Source: Eutreptiella sp. 'Long Island Sound 2002' (Eukaryota; Euglenozoa; Euglenophyceae; Eutreptiales; Eutreptiaceae). Taken from it: 64,000 nucleotides of DNA. Both the position numbers and the translations under genes were made by a program. The stretch covers positions 39,793,232 through 39,857,231 of the forward strand of contig OZ038391.1 in the NCBI GenBank assembly GCA_964036045.1, written 5' to 3'. Below the pieces are notes generated by a model that saw nothing but the letters and a program-made list of their open reading frames with translations, ran no database searches and was not told the DNA's origin. This document shows, piece after piece, positions 23,491 through 34,840 of the stretch (positions are counted from its first letter, which is position 1; the number at the start of each line of letters is the position of its first letter).

Positions 23491-24322
23491 CGACACATAC
23501 AACCACCGACACGGCACAGTAACTATTGTGTTCCCATACACAGGACTACTCAGATTCTTACTCAGTCCAAAAGCTCAGATAATGAGTTAAAACAAACCAT
23601 ATTTCCCACTAACAAGCCCCCAGGGTGTGGCGGCAACGTACAGCTGCATACTCAGGTGACAGGAATCCAGAGTCCAAATATGCGTCCCACCGCTACAAGT
23701 GGCATGTGAACTGTGGTTCACACGGGACAAATGTGTTGTACTTAGACTGTCAGCATGATCCGGTCCGCCTCACCAAGCACTTATGAGGCACATGTGAGTC
23801 TGAGCAAAAAAAAAAAAGAAACCATATTTCCCACTAAAAATGCCAGATGGCTGTCTAAATCTGCTGTGGCTGTGTATGTTGCCGTATGCAGATCATTATG
23901 GAACATGGCTGTGCACCTTGCTCGGGAGTGTATTTTCCTCAAGCAGACATCCACGAAAAAATGTGCATGCTGGACACACAGCGCGAGGGGTGTGCTCTCG
24001 CCCTCGAGGCAGTTGGCAATGAGAGTCATTGTATCTTCTTGCATGATTCTGGGGTTGTTCCCAGGCATCTTCAAAGACCTCGGTTGTGCAGTGAATAATG
24101 GGGCTGGGGGAAGGGACACATAGAGTTGTTGCCGTTTCCTGTTTTTCTGCATTCGCCCCCCCCCCCCCCCCGACCCGTCCTGCATTTGCCACATCAGGCC
24201 ACCAAAATAAAATTACCTTTGCAAGCACTCAGTCAAGCTTTGCAAGGGACGAAGGGCGTGGCAGCCACCGCCTCATCGTCCCTCAGCTCATGACCCGTCA
24301 TCGTCCCTCAGCTCATGACCCG

Positions 24323-25561
24323 ATGTCCCACTCTTTTTCGTTCATCCGAGAGCCCTCGGCTGGCCCCCTCTGGTCCCGCACGACCCTTGGCCTGTCTTTT
24401 GATGTTCTGCGGCACGTCTCAGACTTCTTGCGGTCCGCGGCCCTGAGCCACGTCTGCCAAGCGACATGGGCGGTCCTGAGGAGGCGGCATCTGTCATGGG
24501 TCGCGACTGCCAGCAACGTCCCGCAGATGATGGCGCTGCTGAAGGCGGAGGCTGCAATGTGCACACTCGCTATCAAATCCCGGGATCTCGATGATTGTAG
24601 TGCACAGGCCCTTGTGGAACTGCACAATGCCCCGGCGTTGAAGGTCCTCTCGCTGGATCTACGGCACACGAGAATCGGTGATCCCACAGCTCAAGCGCTT
24701 GCCACACTGAAGGACGCCCCAGCCCTGAAAAAGCTGGCGCTTGACCTGCGGGATACAGAAATTGGGGACAGTGGTGTCCAGGCGCTGGCGGGGCTCAAGG
24801 ACGCGCCCTGCCTGACAGCATTCCGGCTGCACCTTCCGGAAGGGCGCGTCGGAGACTGCGGCGCAGTGGCGCTCGCGACACTGCGAGATGCGCGGGCGCT
24901 GAAGCACCTCATCGTCATTGACATCTCTGGTCAACGCTTCAGCGACGTCGGGGCGCACGCGCTTGCCACACTAAGGCACGCGCCGACCCTTGAGACTCTC
25001 ACTCTGGGCATCGGGGGGCCCATGCTCGGCGACTCCGGCGCGCGGGCGCTCGCGACACTTGCGTGCGCTCCTGCTTTGCGCTCCCTGAACCTTCTGCTTG
25101 TTGGCCCGCAGATTGGCGACGATGGTGCACGCGCACTGGTCGCTCTGCAGGAGGCGCCCGCACTGAAGTCACTGCAGCTATTCCTCATGGCCAACCGGAT
25201 TACGGATGCCGGGGTGCAGGCGTTGGCCGGGCTTAAGGACGCGTGCGCGTTGACCGCGCTGGGGCTGAGCCTGCACAGCACCGGCATTGGAGATGTTGGG
25301 GCGGAGGCACTTGCGACTTTGAACGCGTCGCCCTCGCTAAAGGCCTTCCGTTTGTCGTTAGTGGGCACTCGCGTTGGGGACACTGGTGCACAGGCGCTCA
25401 CGGCGCTGAAGCAGGGGCCTTCCCTGACGGACCTGAGTCTCAATGTGAGAGGCACTCGAGTGGGGGCACGAGGCATTGATGCGCTCACAGCACTGAAAGA
25501 GGTCCCTGCATTGAAGCTAGAGCTCCGCCTCCCAGCCCGGAAGATGTTGGATGCTGTGTGA
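24323..25561 (+). CDS. F-box/leucine-rich-repeat protein (FBXL-like)
   Basis: About 412 residues from the ATG of MSHSFSF. The ORF is open upstream to 24098, but an acceptor-like CGTCCCTCAG precedes this start. Residues 22-53 (LSFDVLRHVSDFLRSAALSH followed by VCQATWAVLRRR) fit an F-box. Residues about 75-410 are ten to eleven 29-residue leucine-rich repeats of the type LKDAPALKKLALDLRDTEIG, DSGVQALAG, with the x-IGDxGxxALA signature of cysteine-type/RI-like LRRs. F-box/LRR proteins recruit substrates to SCF (Skp1-Cullin-F-box) ubiquitin ligases; the LRR face would choose the target. The coding sequence is more GC-rich than its flanks. The repeats are unusually regular, suggesting recent expansion. 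No intron is needed. Confidence 0.7.
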   Translation: MSHSFSFIREPSAGPLWSRTTLGLSFDVLRHVSDFLRSAALSHVCQATWAVLRRRHLSWVATASNVPQMMALLKAEAAMCTLAIKSRDLDDCSAQALVELHNAPALKVLSLDLRHTRIGDPTAQALATLKDAPALKKLALDLRDTEIGDSGVQALAGLKDAPCLTAFRLHLPEGRVGDCGAVALATLRDARALKHLIVIDISGQRFSDVGAHALATLRHAPTLETLTLGIGGPMLGDSGARALATLACAPALRSLNLLLVGPQIGDDGARALVALQEAPALKSLQLFLMANRITDAGVQALAGLKDACALTALGLSLHSTGIGDVGAEALATLNASPSLKAFRLSLVGTRVGDTGAQALTALKQGPSLTDLSLNVRGTRVGARGIDALTALKEVPALKLELRLPARKMLDAV

Positions 25562-25854
25562 GGGTAGGAGGTGGGTGGGTCTGGAAGGACCGTCCAGCAT
25601 TGCAAGTGAGTCGCGGTTTGCGGGAGGGGTACAGAGGAAGTAAGAGTTGCTGGAATTCGGGTGCGAGGACAATGACCTCAAGCGAGTGGAAGGGAATGGG
25701 CGCAGAGTATAAGAGAGCGAGGTCCAGCAGGCAGCTATTTGTGTTAAGCACTCCGCTTTGCGAAACATGCCCAAGCTGCATTTTAGGGGGTGCACTGCAC
25801 GGTGTGTACCTTTTTGGACGAATTCCTGAGTTGCTGCCCGCACAAAACAGCCCG

Positions 25855-26070
25855 CAATTCCGTGTGGGGCAGAGATGGTGGTTTCCGGCTACCTCTTCGG
25901 CGCAGCATTGTGGGCATCATAAGCCTATGCCGTAACCCCAAAAGACCATTGCCGAGTTTCATGGACTCATACTTCAAACTCAAGGCTGTAGCTACGACTG
26001 ATGCCACAGACAGCACTGTGTTGACTGGTGGCGTGGCCTGAAAAAGTACCATGCAATTCCCGTGGACAAG
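25855..26070 (+). pseudogene. Decayed SH3-like transposon ORF
   Basis: In shifting frames the sequence reads FRVGQRWWFPATSS and later WWRGLKKYHAIPVDKA, matching GTRVWYHSRS and VWSRKKKFHTVPVERA of the intact copy at 6025. Frame changes and stops show it is dead. Confidence 0.45.
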
Positions 26071-26599
26071 GCCAATGTATCATGAGTTTGCAATTGACCA
26101 TTACAGTACATGTGCTTCTCGTGCATTTGCATGCATTATTGTGACAAATTTTCACAGATGGTGGTATGTGTAATGGAGCGCAAGATGCGGTGCAACCCAA
26201 AGTGGAACAAATAAAGAAAAAAGGTGTTGCATAGGTCTCAACTGCCGCTCTCCATCAGGGAACATGTGACGACACACACATTCAATGATGAGCATCCAGT
26301 TGCTCAGCACCAGATGGGTGTTTAAACCGTGACAGTGGGATTCCACTTGTTACTGAAAGTTGTAGGGACACATTCCTTTTTCATGATGTCGTCAAAGGAG
26401 GGCACGCTAGGAAGTTATGCCTCAGACACACGAACGACGAGCGCCGACAGCACGATAGCCCACCGTGCTGTGTTGACCAACTGTGAATGCTGGTGTGGCC
26501 CCATTTGCTAATGGATGCAACCGATGTGTTACTCGAGAAGATTCGAGAAGATGTGCATTTGGATGCAGCTGCATTGACGAGAGAATTCCTAGTGCTCGG

Positions 26600-26830
26600 T
26601 TGTGAAGCCCTGTCGGGGCAGAAAGCCCTTGCAGGGAGCAAAGCCCATTTGGGGTGTAATGCCTGTTGGAGGAGCCAAGCTCGTTTGAGCCACAAAGCCA
26701 CAAATGTAGGGTGCCAAGCGCCCTCAGGGCACAAAGCACAGTTGAAGGCCCCACAACGGTCTTGCGCACAAGAGGAGCACAAAGCCCAACCAGAGTGCAA
26801 AGCACCATTTGGGCACAAAGCCCATTTTGC
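26600..26830 (+). repeat. Degenerate tandem repeat, core GGGCACAAAGCCCATTTG
   Basis: Phrases of the type GGGxxCAAAGCCCxxTTG recur about ten times, 21-33 bp apart. In one frame they spell a repeating G-x-K-A motif (GCEALSGQKALAGSKAHLG). It could be a low-complexity protein segment, but nothing else supports a gene. Confidence 0.5.
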
Positions 26831-27518
26831 GCCCAACCGTCTGAATGTACTGTTGTCGCCACTTTTGTTTGCATGTACACCCACGCAGCATGGCCGCATT
26901 GAGCAGCATCAGCGGGTGCCTTGTATGTGGTGCGTGTGCAGTGTGTGGGCAACCATTTGGCTGCTAGGGCCGACTCAGCACTTTTAGTTTGCGTCATTTG
27001 TGGGACAAAATAGTGATATGTTCTACCACTACCACTGAAAAATGGTTGCAAACGTGGCACTGTGTGTTTCCACTGGTCAGACGGTGCAGCATTGCTGGTC
27101 ATTGCACAAGAGGGAGGGGCCGGGGAGGGATGGCGGAGGGTGCACCAGTGGATGCCCCAATGTTCAGATCCCAAACAGGTCCCAAACGGGTGTGTGCAGG
27201 CCCATCAGAGATCCAGCCTTTGTACCGGTGCGGCATGTGTAGCTCCCGAGATGCTTCTGGTGTGCAAGACACATGTTGTGAAACACGAGATGACGGGTCT
27301 GTACCAAAATCACCGACGATGTGTCGCCATCGGCGCGCCCCGTTCTTCAAGGATACATTTCTTTTGTGAACGATTGCACCGCCGTCGGTCACGAGGAATT
27401 CTCCTTTACACTCAGCCTGGCGGATGAAGGGTAGCGAACGGCGGAGGGTGACCCACGGCGGTCAGAGGGTGATGGACGGCGGTCAAAGTGTAACCCATGG
27501 CCAAGACTACCCTGGGGA

Positions 27519-30500
27519 ATGGCGAACGATGCTTCTGTGCATTGCTATCCACAGCGCACGCGCAAAATGTTTCGTCGGTTGCGATGGACGAAGCTTCCGG
27601 CGGGAGCATGTCAGATTTCATTTTGTCGGTGGCTTGGGCACTGGCGCATTAGCGCTGTGGCCATTCCGCGTGTCACAGCTGGAGCCTCTGCTGCCTGCCA
27701 CCGGCGGTGGTTCGGGGGACGGGGTTCAGGCATCCACAGGGGGAGGCTGGGTGATGCTGCGCCCTCCAGAACCCAGCGGCGACAGAGCGACGACACAGGG
27801 CAGTGGGAGGAGTTATCGGTGGCTACGCAGCTGCAGCTTTGTGTGCGGGGCAAGCGGGGCCCGCTGCAGAGACGAGAAATGGCGAGGTTGTGTGACCGCA
27901 TGGAAGCGGAGGCTGCGAGGTACTCCGCCTCCGAATTGTGCAAGACTGCCAGATCCTTGGCAAGGCTCTGTTCCTCTGACAGAGCATTCCAGAGGTACGT
28001 TAAGGGGGACGGGAAGAGGGCACTGCGGGCTATCCACCAAAGAGCCCTCAAGCCACAGCTGCTGCAAGTCCTTGATGGGCTGGAGGCGGTGCAGCTGCTG
28101 TACGCTTTCAGCAAGATGCTGGTCCCTTCTGAAGCCCTGGTGGAGGCCATAGGGGAGCGCTTGCTTCAGCCGGATATTTTGGAGCACCTGGACGGGCCGG
28201 GCATCTCACTGACCCTGTGGGCTCTTGCCAAGGTGCATCGCCCTCATCCGAAGCTGCTGAAGGCTCTTGCAACCCGAATGTTGCAGGAAGGTGTGCTGGC
28301 CAGTTTCTGTGGCCAAGATATTGGCATGACAGTGTGGGCGTTGGCCATACTTGGCGAACCGAATCCGAGCCCTCTGGATGCGATTGCAGCCCGTGTACTG
28401 GAAGAGGGCGTTTTAGCGGAGTTCGATGCACAGAATATTGCCAACACGTTGTGGGGCTTTGCCACTCTGGGGATCAACAATGGCGAATTGATGGCGGCGA
28501 TTGCAGGAAGGGTTTTGCAGGAAGGGGCCCTGGCAGGTTTCAAACCCCAGGAAATTGCGAGCACAGCGTGGGCATTCGCAAAGCTGGGCACAGTCAATCC
28601 TGATTTGATGGCTGCAATTGCGGCCCGAATGTTGCAGGAGGGCGCCCTGGCGCGATTCGGTGCCCGGGAAATGGCCACGACAGCATGGGCTTTCGCCACA
28701 CTTGGGATCCGAGAAATCCACCTGCTGACTGCCATTGCGGTGCACATTACAGAGGAACTCACAGTCGCTAAGTTGGCCCCGCTGGACATTTCCAATACGG
28801 TGTGGGCCTTCGCGACGCTCGGTGTCGTTGATGACGACCTTATGGCTACAGTCGCGCATCAGCTGGGGCAAGAAGACATCTTGACCACGTTCCCAGCTCA
28901 GCAGGTTGCCAACACCATTTGGGCGTTTGCCAAACTGGGAATCTTTGACGATGCGCTGACGGCGTCCGTTGCACGTCGGTTGTTACAGGAAGGGGTTTTG
29001 AACGAGTTCGACGCCCAGAATATTGCCAACACCGCATGGGCCTTTGCCACACTGGGTGTCCGTAATGCCGAGCTCATGGACGCCATCGCAATCCGCATTT
29101 TGCAGGAAGGCGTGTTGTCGCAATTCATAGCGCTCGGCATTGCGAGCACAGTGTGGGCATTCGCCACGTTGGATGTACGTAATCCCGATCTGATGGCAGC
29201 GGTTGCACACCACATTTTGAAGGACGGAGCTTTGGAGGGCTTCAGGCCTCAATGTATTGCCACCACCATGTGGGCGTATGCCACACTGGGGGTGTTTAAT
29301 CCCGAGCTGATGGATGCCGTTGCATTCCACATTCTGCGGGAAACTACGTTAGCCGAGTTCCATGCCTCAAACATTTCCATAACGGTGTGGGCGCTTGCCC
29401 AACTGGGCGTGCATGACCGAAGTGGAATGCGATGCGATCCTGTCCAGTTGATGAGGGCTGTGGCGGCCCGGGTGCTGCAACCGGGCGTCCTGGCTGAGTT
29501 CAGCGCGCAGAACATCGCCAACACAGTTTGGGCGTTTGCGACGATGGGTGTGCAACATCCCGGGCTGATGGACGCGATGGCGCGTCGCATTTTGGAACCA
29601 GGAGTGCTGAGAACGTTCAAAACCCAGGAACTCGCCAACGTGACCTGGGCATACGCGACACTCGGAATGCATCATCTCGGTCTAATGACGGCCATTGCAA
29701 ACAGAGTTGACGACCAACCTGCTCTCCTGATGGACAACCCTCAGCACCTGGCCAACATAGCCTGGGGGTTTGCAGCGCTGGGCGCCTTGCACGACAGTGC
29801 TTTTTCCAAGATTGTGGCAATGGCTGCTGCAATGGACATGCAGAAGTTGCTGAGTGAGCACGAATGCTCCCAGCTGCACCAGGTTTGCGAGCGTTTGCCC
29901 CAAATCTGGGCCATGGGGTGTTGCCAGGATGGCCGCAGAACTGCCGACGAGCCTCCCCCCCCCCCTCTTCCCTCTCTTCACCAAGCTTCATGGTCTGATG
30001 ACGACCATCGTCGTTCTACGGCCAAACTTCATGGTCTGGGAATGACTGCTTGTGAAGTCTGCTAGCGCTGGGGCAGAAGGCTACCCCCCTCCCCCCCCTT
30101 TTTCGAGAAGAGTCTCTTTCCAGAACAACAGTAGGTGTTGTGTCCGCAACTTTTGGAACACGTATTAGTGGTGGGACAATTTCCGATCCCTGCAAACTTG
30201 CACCCCCCCCAAAAAAAAAACATACCAAACATAGATGTACAGTCTACATCCAAGTCTTGCCCCCTGCGGTGTCCTCCTTGGGGACACACCTCAACCGTGT
30301 GAAACTACATGGAGACTGTACATGGTTCTGGACCCACTGTCATGCGCGCTCGTGACTGCGGGCCCTCTGAGGGGCTGCTGCACACGCCCAGCGCCGGAAC
30401 ACACACAAAAAAAGAAATATCCGGGCTGATGTGCAACCTTCAGAATAAGGGACGGGCATATTGGAAGATAGGAGACAACGGCCTTCACCGCCAGGCTTTC

Positions 30501-32630
30501 TCGCAGCGCTCCTCGCAGCTTGGATTGTAGTCCCCACGGGTGGCTGCTGGGGCCTCAAAGCGGTTGCACCAACGACGGTCCCAGGTCCAGCAAAATTAGA
30601 ACTGTGGGAATTTTTGTTCGGTTGCGGTGAAGGGGTCATCAATCCTTTCAACGGCGGCCCAGACTGCGAGTCCCAGACTGAACTACAGTCAACTGCCTGT
30701 TCGTGCTCCATCTCTGCTACTGAGCATCCTTTACTGTTCGTGAGAGGTCACCACACCAGGGCAAAGGGCTTCGTATGGAGAGATGCACGCTGGCCGTGAC
30801 CTGGACGGTGAATGGTGTTGTGATGTGCTGTGCTGTCCTGTGATGTGATGTGATGCGCTGTGCTGTGCTGTGCTGTGCTGTGATGTGATGTGATGTGATG
30901 TGATGTGATGTGCTGTGCTGTGATGTGATGTGATGTGATGTGATGTGATGTGATGTGATGTGATGTGATGTGATGTGATGTGATGTGCTGTGATGTGATG
31001 TGATGTGATGTGATGTGATGTGATATGCTGTCCTGTGATGTGATGTGATGTGCTGTGCTGTGCTGTGCTGTGATGTGATGTGATGTGATGTGATGTGATG
31101 TGCTGTGCTATGCTGTGCTGTGATGTGCTGTGATGTGATGTGATGTGATGTGATGTGATGTGATGTGATGTGATGTGATGTGATGTGATGTGATGTGATG
31201 TGATGTGATGTGATGTGATGTGATGTGATGTGATGTGATGTGATGTGATGTGATGTGATGTGATGTGATGTGATGTGATATGCTGTGCTGTGATGTGTTG
31301 TGCTGTGCTGTGATGTGATGTGATGTGATGTAATGTGATGTGATGTGATGTGATGTGATGTGATGTGATGTGATGTGATGTGATGTGATGTGATGTGATG
31401 TGATGTGATGTGATGTGATGTGATGTGCTGTGCTGTGATGTGATGTGATGTGATGTGATGTGATGTGATGTGCTGTGCTGTGCTGTGCTGTGATGTGCTG
31501 TGATGTGATGTGATGTGATGTGATGTGATGTGATGTGATGTGATGTGATGTGATGTGATGTGATGTGATGTGATGTGATGTGATGTGATGTGATGTGATG
31601 TGATGTGATGTGATGTGATGTGATGTGATGTGATATGCTGTGCTGTGATGTGTTGTGCTGTGCTGTGCTGTGATGTGATGTGATGTGATGTAATGTGATG
31701 TGATGTGATGTGATGTGATGTGATGTGATGTGATGTGATGTGATGTGATGTGATGTGATGTGATGTGATGTGCTGTGCTGTGATGTGATGTGATGTGATG
31801 TGATGTGATGTGATGTGATGTGATGTGATGTGATGTGATGTGATGTGATGTGATGTGATGTGATGTGATGTGATGTGATGTGATGTGATGTGATGTGATG
31901 TGATGTGATGTGATGTGATGTGATGTGATGTGATGTGATGTGATGTGATGTGCTGTGGCCACAGGCAGGTGCAGGCCAAGGTACACCTGGGACGGCCGTA
32001 TCACCACATCACCACCACATCACATCAAATTGCATCGCATCATTTGCCTGACCTGACCTTGACCCCGCGCTCCATAACCCCCCCCCCCCCACGCCACTGC
32101 AGGTCCTCATTCACGTGAACCACCACCTGCCGGCCCTACCACGTACCAGCCAAGTGCTCCCGCACATCCGCCCTTTTGTGGACGGCTGTGCGCACCGCTT
32201 CGCCACGGACTCTTCGCACGCTTGTCCGTCGCGGCTGCAGCGCTCTGTGGGCGAAGCCCTGCGGCAGGTCCCCGTTGCGTTCACGGAGGAGGTCATTCCG
32301 CCCGACGCCGGGGGCTACAGTGTGGATTTGCTTTTGGAGGAGGGCCGCGTGGCCGTGGAGGTGGATGGCCCGGCGCATTTCGTGCACGGCCCCGAAGGGC
32401 TCACCGAGTGTGGCCGCACGCTCATGAAGCGCCGGCAGCTGGCGGCTTTCGGATATCGCGTGGTACCGGTGCCGTTTTGGGAGTGGGACTCCCTGCGGTC
32501 GGAGTCCGAGAAGAGGGCGTACTTGCAGCAGCGCGGCCTGGGGAACGACGCGGTATCAGAATCCAGGAGTGCACCTGCACTACAGGCGGACACTGCCGCT
32601 GATGAGTTGTGGCGTGCATCTGGTCCCTGA
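27519..32630 (+). CDS. OPR-repeat protein with C-terminal RAP domain, two exons
   Basis: Exons 27519-29882 and 32103-32630 join in phase 0 (CACCAG|gtttgc ... ctgcag|GTCCTC), giving about 963 residues. Roughly 15 helical repeats of 38-39 residues run from about residue 185 to 770, each with a core like NIANTVWAFATLGV. These fit octotricopeptide (OPR) repeats, which bind RNA in organelles. The C-terminal exon encodes a RAP domain at about 868-927 (GRVAVEVDGPAHFVHG, LMKRRQLAAFGYRVVPVPFW, EWDSL). RAP proteins act in mitochondrial or plastid RNA processing, stability or translation. The N-terminus is Arg-rich without acidic residues from Met17 (MFRRLRWTKLPAGACQ), suggesting mitochondrial import; plastid targeting is less likely because no signal peptide is seen. 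The intron holds a long TGATG satellite. Confidence 0.85.
30070..30165 (+). mobile_element. Partial TA-poly-C MITE (AGAACAACAGTAGG subfamily)
   Basis: Starts TACCCCCCTCCCCCCCC, then contains CAGAACAACAGTAGGTGTTG and CCGCAACTTTTGGAAC. The same sequence occurs in inverse orientation at 45671-45735. No right end here. Confidence 0.6.
30823..31953 (+). repeat. Pentanucleotide satellite (TGATG)n with TGCTG variants
   Basis: About 225 tandem units of TGATG, interspersed with TGCTG and rare TGATA, TGTTG, TAATG, TGCTA and TCCTG. The rare variants recur in the same order about 345-360 bp apart (TGATA at 31276 and 31631, TGTTG at 31296 and 31651, TAATG at 31331 and 31691), so a higher-order unit is present. 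It lies in the OPR-RAP intron. Confidence 0.95.
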
Positions 32631-33224
32631 GACATGGCTGCGTGTGGCTGCGACGCACTGGATGTGGCCGAGTCCTAATGAGATGCATCAGACGTGGCTG
32701 TCCCTACGATTTCCGGATGTGGCTTAGCCCTGCAGCCAGGGAAGTATTGGGTTGGCCGCACACCGTAGGAGGAGGGGGGGGCACCCCCCCTGGACCCCGC
32801 CCCCCCCCCCCCCCCCCCCCAGACCAAAGTGACCATCGTGGGGGAAAAAAAATTTATCATTGGGAAAATGCGTTGGGGCCATTTTCGGTACACAAACTTT
32901 TGTGTCCCAGCCCCTCCCCCCCCTCTCTTCTACTACATCCCTGCCTGCAGGAGAGTATTCGGTGCTTTTTTCACACGTTCCGTGGTCTCCATGTTCAATG
33001 CTCTGTCAAGCAGTACAGGGGTGGCTGCTGGAGGTACTCTTTTCCGGATGAACAGTAACCGGCCGAAACCAACAGTCGCCCAGAAGCATCCAACTCACAA
33101 GTACAAGGCGGCTGTTGCATGTGGCGCTGCAAAGACCGAATTTGGACGCAGCCCGGAGATCAAGTGATGCCCCACTCAAAGGGGCTGGGCTGTTCGATAT
33201 TGCGACAGCGAACACGTGTGGGAT

Positions 33225-33256
<32 letters not shown>

Positions 33257-34800
33257 GTGGTTTGGGGGGGGGGGGTACCATGATAGGCCACCTCAGAAGG
33301 AAGCTATTCCCCCGTTTAGTGACATTCAGACACTGACACTGGATATGGCTTGTTGAATGCAGTTTGTGCAATGTGTAGGAATACACGTGTGTATTGCTGC
33401 CGTGTTGGGCCGGCAATGAGCGGCCAACAGCAACAGCCACTAATTGGCTCTCCACATGTAGGGGCATTCGGACTGGGTTGTGCTGTCGTGTTTTGCTGCT
33501 CCCAGCGCAAGGCTGTTTGAAGTCGTGCACCAGCGTTTGCCCCGTGCCCAGTGTGCATACCGGACATGCCAGCCATCACAGGCGGCCATACGGCAGTATC
33601 CCCCCTGACGTTGGGCCCTTTCCGGCCATGCCGCTTCGGGTTTGCATTCTGACATACCGGTGAGGCGTAGCAATTTTTTTGGCTGCTGACATTGCATTAG
33701 AAAACCCTTTCATTAACATCAAAACACAGCCCCCACGATGCAGTACTCCTCTACGACAGGTCATACAAAACGTTGAAAAATACAGAACTCGCGTTTTGCG
33801 GACAGCTGACCCTTGGGCAACCCTAGTGACCCCTTTGCAATCCCGTGGCCGGTTGTGTACCCTCATAACCCTTTGGCAACCTTCTTGGCCCTTGCATGAC
33901 CTTTGTGTGACCTTCATGTTGAGGGAGGGAGGGGTCCATGTAACGGTGCGTGGCCTGCGTGCCGGAGCACCAGCGGCTGCTGGCAACATCGCTGCTTGGC
34001 CGCACGCTGCTGAAGGCGCCGAACCTGAAGAAGCGGGGGCTTGGGGGTGTGGGGGGCTCTTCTATGCCCGCCAACCAAGCAGGCCGCGATGGTGCGGCAG
34101 TGGCACAACGCCTACGCGTGCACACCGCATTGTGCCGGTGTTGAGAGCCTGAACAGGGGGGTGCAGTTTCAAAGCCACGAGAACAACAGGTGCGGGTGGG
34201 GCAATGGAGGGAGGAGCGGGGGCTCCTAAAACGAGCAGCATCTGTCAAAACGACTTGCGCCTTCTGCAAAATGACCAACGCGTGTCTGAACACGGGCTGC
34301 ACCTTTTGGATGGACATGCAGCCTCTCCAATGCAGAGCGGATACCCCTCGGGGTCATGCCTCCATGCGGCATGTCTTGCGGCTTGTCTGAGCAGCACCAG
34401 GCCAAGCTGCCGCAACTTTGGCACTTGTGACAGAGGCACGAGTGTGTGACATGTTTGTGCATTGCGCTGGGCGATGGTCATCACCGCTTTTATGGCGAAG
34501 CAACACCCCTTCCCCCTTCTCTCCCACCCCTTGTTGACCCCCGTCCACTGGTCTACTGGTCTGGGCCCTCGGCAAAGGGGCTTCACGCCTTCCCCAAGAT
34601 ACCACAGGGGCCGGGTTAGGAACGAGGTCCGGAACGAGGTCCGGAACGAGGAGCCGAGGGCAGCGACAACTGGCCACTGGGGAGAGCATACCGCCAGACC
34701 TACGGCATGGAAAGGCCCCGAACTGCTGTAATCCCTGTGCGTGCTGTGGTGAGGACAAAGCCCGATCCGAAGGCCCCCGCGGATGTCGGCAGGGACCATA

Positions 34801-34840
34801 CACGGCATTAGCGTCCGTTTAAACGGACGCCAATGCTGTG
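34801..34840. repeat. 40-bp near-perfect palindrome
   Basis: The core is GCGTCCGTTTAAACGGACGC (34811-34830), perfectly self-complementary. With the flanks, 18 of 20 positions of each half pair. Confidence 0.9.

Larger units (their letters stand above)
18840..24322. other. Intergenic, 5.5 kb, repeats and TIR elements
   Basis: No convincing gene. It contains a GGGCTGTTGTAC minisatellite (about 19150-19265), the CCAACCGCC-rich element (20388-21055), a mobile element with an SH3-like ORF (21285-21991), and two members of the TA-CCCCC...CTTG family (22634-22715 and 23398-23490). Immediately before the next gene CATCGTCCCTCAGCTCATGA is duplicated in tandem. Confidence 0.6.
25562..27518. other. Intergenic, 2.0 kb
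   Basis: No gene recognised. It holds a decayed SH3-like copy (25855-26070), a degenerate short repeat with core GGGCACAAAGCCCATTTGGG (26600-26830), and a purine-rich CGGCGGTCA/GGGTGA direct repeat just before the OPR-RAP start (27437-27490). Confidence 0.6.
29883..32102 (+). other. Intron of the OPR-RAP gene
   Basis: It separates the OPR repeats from the RAP domain. It contains a fragment of a TA-poly-C MITE (30070-30165) and about 1.1 kb of TGATG satellite (30823-31953). The acceptor CCACTGCAG follows a poly-C run. Confidence 0.8.

Noticed and set aside
30717-32007. Two long minus-strand ORFs (420 and 299 codons) encoding runs of HITSHHITSHH
   Set aside because: They are translations of the TGATG satellite; a stop-free pentamer gives open frames without coding meaning.
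32829-33167. 112-codon ORF after the OPR-RAP gene
   Set aside because: It begins in a poly-C/poly-G repeat block and has no recognisable motif.
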